A DNA stretch of 10,049 nucleotides from RYN-431 sp036388295 (GCA_036388295.1 DASVSC010000225.1:1-10049), one strand, 5' to 3'. Numbered from the stretch's first letter, positions 1 through 10,010 are shown. Translations and numbers: made by a program. The notes: generated from the sequence alone by a model not told the origin.

Positions 1-34
1 GGTCGATCGGGTTCCTGTGCGTTTCCGAGAATCG

Positions 35-100
35 GCAGACGCTTACTTCGTTCGCGGGGAATCGAAGATATGCTTCGCCGCGAACGAAGTAAGCGTCTGC
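35..100. repeat. Perfect 23-bp inverted repeat with 20-nt loop
   Basis: The arm at 35-57 (starts GCAGACGCTTAC) is the exact reverse complement of the arm at 78-100. Inside the loop a further short pairing CGAAG (63-67) / CTTCG (73-77) is possible, so the RNA or single-stranded DNA would form one long, nearly continuous hairpin. No T-run follows either arm, so it is not a textbook intrinsic terminator. It lies upstream of the likely rpoB promoter and downstream of whatever gene precedes the window. It could mark the end of that upstream transcript, be an RNase III-type processing hairpin like the one known between rplL and rpoB in E. coli, or be a copy of a dispersed palindromic repeat. I cannot choose among these from one copy. 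The inverted repeat itself is directly visible. Confidence 0.9.
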
Positions 101-142
101 ATCCGGTATGCGGCGGGGCTGATAATTGCAAAAGTCTCAGAC

Positions 143-170
143 TTGACACGTGCACCGTTCGTACTAAACT
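143..170 (+). promoter_or_regulatory. Putative sigma70-type promoter for rpoB
   Basis: A perfect -35 hexamer TTGACA (143-148) is followed after 16 nt by TAAACT (165-170), which matches the TATAAT consensus at four of six positions. Transcription would start near 177 and give a leader of about 300 nt before the rpoB ATG. This is the best promoter-like signal in the 478 nt before rpoB. The -10 box is imperfect and the spacing is one base short of optimal, so the assignment is moderate. rpoB may also be read from an upstream ribosomal-protein promoter outside the window. Confidence 0.45.
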
Positions 171-422
171 CATAGATGCTAGTTTGGTGCAACGACGCAA
201 ACATACATTCTAACGACAGCTTGGCTGGCGGCTTTTAAAGGCCGAAAGTCCGGGCTGTCGTCGCTTGCGCTGGGTTAAAGTTAAACGTTTGCTCAACACG
301 CAGCGGGTCGAAGGTTCGGCAGTTGATCGAATCTTCGGCCGAAATGGCCCGATCGCATCGGTTTTTGATGTCGATCCGGGTCCTGCGTCCTTCGGATTTG
401 CTGGAATTGGAATCGGGCCAGT

Positions 423-448
423 CCCGCGTCGCTCACCCATGACGCGGG
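423..448 (+). other. 8-bp GC-rich hairpin upstream of the rpoB RBS
   Basis: CCCGCGTC (423-430) and GACGCGGG (441-448) are perfect reverse complements separated by GCTCACCCAT. No T-run follows, so it is not a standard terminator. It sits 18 nt before the Shine-Dalgarno sequence. It may stabilise the mRNA or affect ribosome access, but that is inference. Confidence 0.5.
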
Positions 449-466
449 GTTCGGTCCGCTAACCGT

Positions 467-471
467 AGAGG
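467..471 (+). promoter_or_regulatory. Ribosome binding site of rpoB
   Basis: AGAGG lies 7 nt before the ATG at 479. A second in-frame ATG two codons later (485) would be 13 nt away, so this site favours 479 as the start. The site is part of the short symmetric string GAGGTCCTC (468-476). Confidence 0.7.
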
Positions 472-478
472 TCCTCAC

Positions 479-3400
479 ATGGCGATGCGTCTTTCCGAAG
501 TCCGTGATTTCAGCAAGCGGGGCGACGCGATCGCCGTCCCTAACCTGATTAAGGTCCAGCAGGTGGCGTACAACCGCTTCCTGCAGAAAGAAACCGACCC
601 CGAGAAGCGAAAAGTCGAGGGCATCGAAGCCTTGCTGCGCGAAGTCTTCCCGATCGTCAGCTACGACGAAAATCTTCGCCTCGATTACCTCACTTACAGC
701 CTGAGTGAAGCCCGCTACACGCCCGACGAATGCCGCGCCCTGCGTCTGACCTACGGCATGCCGTTCCGCATCGGCGTGAAGCTCAGCCGTAAGGACCGCG
801 ACGAGATTCTGGAAGACCAGATCTACGTCGGCGAAGTGCCGATCATGATCGGCGGCGGCGAGTTCATCATCAACGGCGCCGAACGCGTGATCGTCAACCA
901 GCTGCACCGCAGCCCCGGCGTCGACTTCCTCGTCGAGACCCAGGAAGGCGACCGCCCCCTGCACGGCTTCCGCGTCATCCCCGAGCGCGGCAGCTGGATC
1001 GAATGCTCCGTCACCAAGAAAGATGCCCTGGCCGTCCGTATCGACCAGTCGTCCAAAATCCCGGCCACCACGTTCATCCGTGCCCTGGACCCCAAGTACA
1101 GCACGACCGAATCGATCATCAAAGAGTTCTACACGATCGAGAACATCAAGGTCGGCCAGCTCCAGCCGGCCTACTACGCCGCCGCCACCATCATCGACAC
1201 CGAATCGGGTGAAGAACTGGTCAAGGCCGGTAGCCAGCTCGGCGAAACCGTCGCCAAGATCCAAGCCAGCCCGCTCAAGAGCATTGCGGTCGTGACGAAG
1301 GTCAGCGATCCGCTGATCCTCAACACCCTCGCCGAGGACACCGCCGAGAGCCACGAGCAGGCGCTGATGAAGATCTACGCCCGCCTGCGTCCCGGCAATC
1401 CGCCGCAGCTGGACAAGGCCAAGACGCTGTTCAGCGAAAAGTTCTACGACGAAAACCGCTACCGCCTCGGCCGCGTCGGTCGCTTCCGCATTAACCGCAA
1501 GTTCGAGCAGAACGTGCCGGAAACGGAAATGGTCCTGCGCAGCGAAGACTTCATCGGCTCGCTGAAGTACATGTTCACCCTCCGCGCCGGCGAAGGCTAC
1601 ATCGACGACATCGATCACCTTGGCAACCGCCGTCTGCGCACGATCGACGAGTTGGCCGCCGAAGAACTGCGCAAGGGCTTCCTGAAGCTCAAGCGCACGG
1701 TCCAGGAGCGTATGTCGCTCAAAGACCCGAACGAGATCACGAAAGTGGCCGAGCTGGTCAACAGCAAGTCCATTTCGTCGGCCATCGACTTCTTCTTCGG
1801 CCGCGGCGAGCTGTCCCAGGTCGTCGACCAGACGAACCCGCTCAGCCAGCTCACGCACGAGCGCCGTCTGTCGGCCCTTGGCCCAGGCGGTCTGAACCGC
1901 AAGCGCGCCGGCTTCGAAGTGCGCGACGTGCACATTTCGCACTACGGCCGCATCTGTCCGATCGAAACGCCTGAAGGCACGAACATCGGTCTGATCGCGT
2001 CGCTGTCGATCTACAGCGACATCGACGACTACGGCTTCCTGATCACCCCGTACCGCGTCGTCCATGACGGCAAGGTCAACGGCGACGTGAAGTACCTGCG
2101 GGCCGACGAGGAAATGAAATCCACGCTGGCCCCGCCGGACAGCGTCGATAAGAACGGCGAACTGCCCAAGGGCATGGTGCTGGCCCGCGTCGAGGGCGAC
2201 CTCGCCACGCTCCCCAGCCGTGAAGTGCAGTACGTCGACATCAGCCCGAAGCAGACGGTTTCCGTCTCGGCGGCGCTGATCCCGTTCCTGGAACACGACG
2301 ACGCCAACCGCGCCCTGATGGGTTCGAACATGCAGCGTCAGGCCGTTCCGCTGCTGATCTCTGACCCGCCCATCGTCGCCACCGGCATGGAGAAGGCAGT
2401 CGCTCAGAACAGCGGCATGGTCGTCCGGGCCGAACGCAGCGGCGTCGTCACGTTCGTCGACTCCGAAAAGCTCCTGATCGACAACGCCGACGAATACAAC
2501 TTCCGCAAGTTTCAGGGCCTGAACGAGCGCACCTGCTTGAACCAGAAGCCGATCGTCAAGAAAGGCCAACGCGTCAAGAAGGGCCAGATCCTGGCCGACG
2601 GCCCGGCCACGTACCAGGGCGAACTGGCCCTGGGCCGGAACCTGCTCGTCGCGTTCATGACCTTCGACGGCTACAACTTCGAAGACGCCATCGTCATCAA
2701 CCAGCGCCTGGTCAAGGACGACACGTTCACCTCGATCCACATCGAGGAATACGACGTCGAAATCCGCGAAACCAAGCTCGGCCGTGAGGAGTTCACCCGC
2801 GACATCCCGAACGTCAGCGAGAAGGCCCTGGCCAACCTCGATGAAAGCGGCATCGTCCGCGTCGGCACCCGCGTCGGGCCGAACGACATCCTGGTCGGCA
2901 AGATCAGCCCGAAGTCCAAGAGCGAACTGACGCCCGAAGAAAAGCTCCTGCACGCCATCTTCGGCCGGGCCGGCGAGGACGTGAAGAACGACTCGCTCGA
3001 AATGCCCGCCGGCGAAGAAGGCGTGGTCATCGGCGCCCAGCGGTACAGCCGCCGGATGCACATGACCGACGACCAGAAAAAGGCGCTCAAGAAGGAAATG
3101 GACCGGTACGAGAAAGAGCAGAACCAGAAGGCCGTCGACATCTTCCGCCAGATGGTGGCCGAGATGAACGACGTGACCGGCCAGGTCATGGTCGATCCCG
3201 ATACCCGCCAGAAGGTCGGCCAGTCCGACAACCTGGAAGTCGTGCTCGAACAGATCGAAAACTTCAAGACCGACTGGATCAAGGGCGCCAAGGAAGGGCG
3301 TGAGCAGGCCCTGAACACCTACAGCCGGTTCTGGCCGCGTGTGCAGTCGGTGCTGAAGGAACGCCTGCGTCGCGTCGAACACATGAAGCGCGGCGATGAA

Positions 3401-4255
3401 TTGCCTTCGGGCGTGCTGGAAATGGTCAAGGTCTACGTGTCGACCAAGCGCGCCCTGAGCGTCGGCGACAAGATGGCCGGCCGTCACGGCAACAAGGGCG
3501 TTATTGCCCGCATCGTGCCGGAAGAGGACATGCCGTTCCTCGAAGACGGCAGCAGCGTCGACATCATGCTCAATCCGCTGGGCGTGCCCAGCCGTATGAA
3601 TGTGGGCCAGATTCTGGAAACCCACCTCGGTTGGGCGGCGGCGGTGCTCGGCTTCCAGGCCGTCACCCCGGTGTTCGACGGGGCGGCGGAAGCCGAAATC
3701 TTCAAGTGCGTCGAAGAGGCCAACAAGACCGTGGTCGACCGCCGCAAGGAACGCAATTCCAAGAAGGAAGTGCTCAGCCCCAAGCAGCTCGACGTGCAGA
3801 TGCCGTACGGCGGCAAGGTCCAGCTCTACGACGGCCGCACCGGCGAGGCGTTCGAGCAGCGGACGTCGGTGGGCTACATCTACATGATGAAGCTGCACCA
3901 CCTGGTCGACGACAAGATCCACGCCCGTGCCACCGGCCCGTACTCGCTGATCACGCAGCAGCCCCTCGGCGGCAAGGCCCGCACCGGCGGCCAGCGCTTC
4001 GGCGAGATGGAAGTCTGGGGCCTGGAAGCCTACGGCGCGGCCTACGTGCTGCAGGAACTGCTCACCGTCAAGTCCGACGACGTCGAAGGGCGTACGAAGA
4101 TCTACGAGAGCATGGTCAAAGGCACCAACACCCTCGAAGCCGGCACCCCGGTGTCGTTCGACGTGCTGTGCAACGAAATCCGTGGCCTTGGTTTGAACAT
4201 TCAACTGGAGAAGAAGTTCGGCGCGGAAGCGACGCCGGATGAGGACCTGATGTGA
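479..4255 (+). CDS. rpoB: DNA-directed RNA polymerase subunit beta
   Basis: This is the beta subunit (1258 aa) of the core RNA polymerase. It forms one pincer and half of the active-site cleft and is the rifampicin target. Landmarks in order: a FIINGAERVIVNQLHRSPG block near residues 130-150; the rifampicin-region core ELSQVVDQTNPLSQLTHERR around 444-463; PIETPEGTNIGLI at about 494-506; GYNFEDAI with E735/D736 near the catalytic magnesium; a charged, probably helical insertion before GDELPSGVLEMVKVY; GDKMAGRHGNKG with K998 and K1006, equivalent to E. coli K1065 and K1073; and the C-terminal clamp region (GGQRFGEMEVWGLEAYGA). Length is slightly below E. coli beta (1342 aa) and normal for the family. 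The start is set by AGAGG at 467-471. The stop codon overlaps the GTG of the next small gene. Compared with E. coli, the rifampicin pocket has Glu at position 510 and Val at 514. No frameshift is seen. Confidence 0.99.
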   Translation: MAMRLSEVRDFSKRGDAIAVPNLIKVQQVAYNRFLQKETDPEKRKVEGIEALLREVFPIVSYDENLRLDYLTYSLSEARYTPDECRALRLTYGMPFRIGVKLSRKDRDEILEDQIYVGEVPIMIGGGEFIINGAERVIVNQLHRSPGVDFLVETQEGDRPLHGFRVIPERGSWIECSVTKKDALAVRIDQSSKIPATTFIRALDPKYSTTESIIKEFYTIENIKVGQLQPAYYAAATIIDTESGEELVKAGSQLGETVAKIQASPLKSIAVVTKVSDPLILNTLAEDTAESHEQALMKIYARLRPGNPPQLDKAKTLFSEKFYDENRYRLGRVGRFRINRKFEQNVPETEMVLRSEDFIGSLKYMFTLRAGEGYIDDIDHLGNRRLRTIDELAAEELRKGFLKLKRTVQERMSLKDPNEITKVAELVNSKSISSAIDFFFGRGELSQVVDQTNPLSQLTHERRLSALGPGGLNRKRAGFEVRDVHISHYGRICPIETPEGTNIGLIASLSIYSDIDDYGFLITPYRVVHDGKVNGDVKYLRADEEMKSTLAPPDSVDKNGELPKGMVLARVEGDLATLPSREVQYVDISPKQTVSVSAALIPFLEHDDANRALMGSNMQRQAVPLLISDPPIVATGMEKAVAQNSGMVVRAERSGVVTFVDSEKLLIDNADEYNFRKFQGLNERTCLNQKPIVKKGQRVKKGQILADGPATYQGELALGRNLLVAFMTFDGYNFEDAIVINQRLVKDDTFTSIHIEEYDVEIRETKLGREEFTRDIPNVSEKALANLDESGIVRVGTRVGPNDILVGKISPKSKSELTPEEKLLHAIFGRAGEDVKNDSLEMPAGEEGVVIGAQRYSRRMHMTDDQKKALKKEMDRYEKEQNQKAVDIFRQMVAEMNDVTGQVMVDPDTRQKVGQSDNLEVVLEQIENFKTDWIKGAKEGREQALNTYSRFWPRVQSVLKERLRRVEHMKRGDELPSGVLEMVKVYVSTKRALSVGDKMAGRHGNKGVIARIVPEEDMPFLEDGSSVDIMLNPLGVPSRMNVGQILETHLGWAAAVLGFQAVTPVFDGAAEAEIFKCVEEANKTVVDRRKERNSKKEVLSPKQLDVQMPYGGKVQLYDGRTGEAFEQRTSVGYIYMMKLHHLVDDKIHARATGPYSLITQQPLGGKARTGGQRFGEMEVWGLEAYGAAYVLQELLTVKSDDVEGRTKIYESMVKGTNTLEAGTPVSFDVLCNEIRGLGLNIQLEKKFGAEATPDEDLM

Positions 4256-4443
4256 TTCGAGTTATCCAAACGATCTTCTTTCTGGGGGCTGCGGCTCTCT
4301 TAAGTGGATTCGGTTGGGGTGCGTTCGAGAGACATAGAGACGGGAGCCCGTTTGGGCCGCTGGCCCTGGTTGTTGCTGGATTTCTCGTAGTAGGCTTTGC
4401 AGTGCTTGTACGTGTCTCGATCGAACGTGTGAAAAGCATGTAA
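4252..4443 (+). CDS. Small two-helix membrane protein overlapping the rpoB stop
   Basis: This 63-aa hypothetical protein starts at a GTG that overlaps the rpoB TGA by four bases (GTGA, 4252-4255), the classic layout for translational coupling. Two hydrophobic segments are visible: residues about 4-22 (VIQTIFFLGAAALLSGFGW) and about 36-56 (GPLALVVAGFLVVGFAVLV). A charged loop (ERHRDGSP) joins them and the C-terminus is basic (RVSIERVKSM). This predicts a hairpin in the inner membrane. I do not recognise the family and see no functional residues. No strong separate Shine-Dalgarno is evident, so translation would depend on ribosomes finishing rpoB. The organised hydrophobic pattern and exact junction argue for a real gene, but its small size leaves doubt. 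Confidence 0.65.
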   Translation: MIRVIQTIFFLGAAALLSGFGWGAFERHRDGSPFGPLALVVAGFLVVGFAVLVRVSIERVKSM

Positions 4444-4458
4444 GTGAGTTAAGTGAGT
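4441..4458. repeat. Tandem 9-bp duplication TAAGTGAGT x2
   Basis: TAAGTGAGT occurs twice back to back (4441-4449 and 4450-4458). The first copy contains the stop codon of the preceding membrane gene. A related AGTGAGT recurs at 4497-4503, just before the second REP-like palindrome. This looks like slippage or a scar next to a repeat insertion. Confidence 0.7.
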
Positions 4459-4523
4459 TGGGTGGGTTGAAATCCACCCTATGACGAGATGTCTGGAGTG
4501 AGTAGGGTGGGTTTCAACCCACC
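4452..4523. repeat. Pair of REP-like palindromes (GGGTGGGTT...CCCACC type)
   Basis: Two copies of a short palindrome lie 45 bp apart. Copy 1 (4461-4478) is GGTGGGTTGAAATCCACC; copy 2 (4506-4523) is GGTGGGTTTCAACCCACC, with an 8-bp perfect stem. Including the shared AGTGAGT on the left, 4452-4478 and 4497-4523 align as direct repeats with four mismatches in 27. Because each unit is palindromic, 4461-4480 is also the inverted complement of 4504-4523 at 19 of 20 positions, so the pair could fold into one long hairpin with a 23-nt loop. This resembles REP/BIME doublets. The GTAGGGTGGG...CCCACC theme is one I recall as dispersed in several bacterial phyla, but copy number here is unknown. It lies in the 98-nt gap between the first membrane gene and the toxin gene. 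Confidence 0.8.
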
Positions 4524-4541
4524 ATCAGGAGACGAGAACGT

Positions 4542-4832
4542 GTGAATCAGATTCGTTTCGTTTGGCATGACGGCAAGGCGTCCGAAAATTTGCGGAAGCA
4601 TGGCGTTACGTTCGACGAAGCGAAAACGGTCTTCAGCGACGACCATAGGGTCGAGATTTATGACGCCGTCCACTCAGTAGACGAGGATCGCGTCATCGTG
4701 ATTGGGATATCGGAACGATTGCGGCTTTTGATGGTGGTCACCACCGAACAACATGAAGCGATCCGTATCATCAGTGCTCGCCGAGCGAATCGAACAGAGG
4801 AAGCGCGCTACGCCGGTGAAGTACACGGTTAG
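4542..4832 (+). CDS. brnT: BrnT-family ribonuclease toxin
   Basis: This 96-aa protein matches the BrnT (DUF497) toxin family, RelE-fold ribonucleases that inhibit translation when freed from their antitoxin. The N-terminal signature is clear: F6-x-W8, K12, N16, then KHGVTFDEAKTVF at 19-31. The family's C-terminal block RIISARRANR is at 75-84. The intervening segment (HSVDEDRVIVIGISERLRLLMVV) fits the usual central strands. The length is typical and nothing appears truncated. The start is GTG 4542, preceded by AGGAG (4527-4531) ten nt upstream. The gene following in the same direction is the probable antitoxin, matching the toxin-first order known for brnTA. Sampled lines are about 53-55% G+C by hand count, against about 65% in a sampled rpoB line. 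Its location between rpoB and rpoC is highly unusual. Confidence 0.9.
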   Translation: MNQIRFVWHDGKASENLRKHGVTFDEAKTVFSDDHRVEIYDAVHSVDEDRVIVIGISERLRLLMVVTTEQHEAIRIISARRANRTEEARYAGEVHG

Positions 4833-4836
4833 GCAC

Positions 4837-5088
4837 GTGAAGTTTACGCCGGAAGAAATGGCGTACGACGCACCGGCCGATGTGAGCGACCCCAAGCGAT
4901 TCCCAACGCTCGCGGTCGGCCGAAAAGAGTGGGAGCAGTTTTTGTCGGTAAAGCGCGGTTATGTAAAATTGAAGCCGGAACTCCGCGAAGCGTATCCGGA
5001 CGACGAGTCAGTGAACGAGGCATTGGAAACGTTGCTCAAGTTGCGGCAACTGTTCAGTGCAAAAGGCAAGAAACGTAAGACAGCTTGA
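4837..5088 (+). CDS. Putative antitoxin partner of BrnT (RHH-like C-terminus)
   Basis: This is probably the antitoxin that binds and neutralises the upstream BrnT toxin. The main evidence is position: same strand, four bases after the toxin stop. The 83-aa reading has a polar N-terminal half (FTPEEMAYDAPADVSDPKRFPTLAVGRKEWE). Its C-terminal segment YVKLKPELREAYPDDESVNE followed by ALETLLKL, residues about 42-68, looks like a ribbon-helix-helix strand-helix-helix unit, then a basic tail (KGKKRKTA). It does not look like the classic BrnA (DUF4415) antitoxin. The start is uncertain. GTG 4837 has only a weak upstream TAGG. GTG 4816 would give 90 aa and overlap the toxin, with AGGA at 4798-4801. 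An ATG at 4753 would overlap the toxin by 80 bp and add residues that look like frame-shadow. A sampled line is about 45% G+C, low for this window. Confidence 0.72.
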   Translation: MKFTPEEMAYDAPADVSDPKRFPTLAVGRKEWEQFLSVKRGYVKLKPELREAYPDDESVNEALETLLKLRQLFSAKGKKRKTA

Positions 5089-5098
5089 GGTAACGCGA

Positions 5099-5410
5099 AT
5101 GCCAACCGCCATCCGCAAACTCGGCACTATCCTGTTCGTGGTCGGCTGTCTGGCCGTCATCGCGGGACTGGCGCCGATCGCGGCGGGGCGGGTGGACGAG
5201 CGGCAACAGCAGGCGTGGCTCGCGGCGGCTGTCGTGGGGGCGCTGCTGGCGGTGTCGGGACTGGTCACGGACTGGCTGGGCAGCCAGGCGGTCCGGGAAC
5301 AGTCGGCCGGTGACAGTGGTTTAGGCGGGCGGGGCGACGTGCGGCCCCCGGCGATGCGGTTGTCCAACCGCCCGACGGGACGCGGGTTTCGCGACGATTT
5401 GATGGCTTAA
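5099..5410 (+). CDS. Small two-helix membrane protein upstream of rpoC
   Basis: This 103-aa hypothetical protein starts at ATG 5099, supported by GAGG (5087-5090) eight nt upstream, which overlaps the antitoxin stop codon. A GTG at 5057 would add 14 residues that overlap the antitoxin and lacks comparable support. Two hydrophobic helices are visible at residues about 7-30 (KLGTILFVVGCLAVIAGLA) and about 38-57 (AWLAAAVVGALLAVSGLV), joined by GRVDERQQQ. A polar Gly/Arg/Pro-rich tail (GDSGLGGRGDVRPP, then NRPTGRGFRDD) would lie in the cytoplasm or periplasm. I do not recognise the family. The layout echoes the small membrane protein after rpoB, though the sequences do not look alike. A sampled line is about 78% G+C, much richer than the neighbouring antitoxin gene, so the two probably have different histories. 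Confidence 0.7.
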   Translation: MPTAIRKLGTILFVVGCLAVIAGLAPIAAGRVDERQQQAWLAAAVVGALLAVSGLVTDWLGSQAVREQSAGDSGLGGRGDVRPPAMRLSNRPTGRGFRDDLMA

Positions 5411-5414
5411 AGGC

Positions 5415-5436
5415 CATGGCCGCTTAAGCGGCCATG
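5415..5436. repeat. Perfect 22-bp palindrome upstream of rpoC
   Basis: CATGGCCGCTTAAGCGGCCATG reads the same on both strands. With one mismatch it extends by two base pairs to 5413-5438. It starts 4 bp after the stop of the small membrane gene and ends about 45 nt before the rpoC ATG. As RNA it would form a GC-rich hairpin, but no T-run follows, so it is not a standard terminator. Options are an RNA processing or pause site, an operator for a dimeric protein, or a dispersed palindromic repeat. The ATG at 5434 in its right arm could be mistaken for the rpoC start. Confidence 0.85.
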
Positions 5437-5470
5437 CCTGCGACGGGGTCGAAAGACCTTGTCTTAAAAC

Positions 5471-5475
5471 GGAGA
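5471..5475 (+). promoter_or_regulatory. Ribosome binding site that decides the rpoC start
   Basis: GGAGA lies 6-7 nt before ATG 5482. In-frame ATGs at 5434 (inside the palindrome) and 5476 (directly abutting this site) are therefore less likely starts. The conserved beta' N-terminus also begins just after 5482. Confidence 0.8.
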
Positions 5476-5481
5476 ATGACA

Positions 5482-9888
<4,407 letters not shown>

Positions 9889-9924
9889 AGCGTCCGTGAA
9901 TACGTTCTGGAGGCGACAAAACAC

Positions 9925-9958
9925 GCGAAGGCCCGGCCGATCTCGGCCGGGCCTTCGC
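9925..9958 (+). terminator. Intrinsic terminator after rpoC
   Basis: GCGAAGGCCCGGCCGA (9925-9940) and its perfect reverse complement (9943-9958) form a 16-bp GC-rich stem around a TC centre, 36 nt after the rpoC stop. With a bulged C at 9924, AAACA (9919-9923) can pair with TGTTT (9959-9963) to lengthen it. TGTTTGGCCTTT follows: T-rich but not a pure T-run. The A-rich left flank means it could also act on the opposite strand. This marks the probable end of the rpoB-rpoC transcription unit. Confidence 0.85.
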
Positions 9959-10010
9959 TGTTTGGCCTTTCCAACATGACGGAACCATCCATAGCAACCA
10001 GCGTCTGCTC

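Larger units (their letters stand above)
177..478 (+). other. Long structured 5' leader of rpoB
   Basis: This stretch of about 300 nt has no convincing coding region but several possible hairpins. (a) 214-224 pairs with 250-260: seven Watson-Crick pairs CGACAGC/GCTGTCG, then two G-U and two G-C pairs. It encloses an inner CGGC (229-232)/GCCG (241-244) stem. (b) GATCG 325-329 pairs with CGATC 350-354 and encloses the palindrome TTCGGCCGAA (334-343). (c) CCCGCGTC 423-430 pairs with GACGCGGG 441-448 across a 10-nt loop and ends about 30 nt before the start codon. The Shine-Dalgarno AGAGG (467-471) lies outside these stems. I do not recognise a known riboswitch or ribosomal-protein leader. A regulatory role is inference; the pairings are read directly. 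Confidence 0.5.

Noticed and set aside
265..462. 65-aa + strand frame in the rpoB leader
   Set aside because: It starts with TTG without a ribosome-binding site, shows no domain or hydrophobic pattern, and overlaps the leader hairpins.
293..4204. 1303-aa open frame on the minus strand opposite rpoB
   Set aside because: It lies in exact codon register with rpoB and is explained by absence of TTA/CTA/TCA codons in the sense gene. The translation is His/Asp/Val/Ala-rich with no recognisable domain.
4467..4495. Promoter before the toxin gene using TTGAAA as a -35 box
   Set aside because: No acceptable -10 hexamer is found at 15-18 nt spacing, and the TTGAAA belongs to the REP-like palindrome.
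4452..4523. CRISPR array
   Set aside because: There are only two palindromic units with four mismatches between them and an 18-nt gap; no further repeats and no cas genes.
4753..4836. N-terminal extension of the antitoxin from ATG 4753
   Set aside because: It would overlap the toxin gene by 80 bp, and the added residues are an out-of-frame reading of conserved toxin codons.
5434..5481. rpoC starting at the ATG inside the palindrome
   Set aside because: The extra 16 residues are not conserved beta' sequence, no Shine-Dalgarno fits, and GGAGA at 5471-5475 supports ATG 5482.
10001..10008. GCGTCTGC matching the end of the inverted repeat at 93-100
   Set aside because: Only 8 bases are shared, with no extension on either side, so chance is sufficient.
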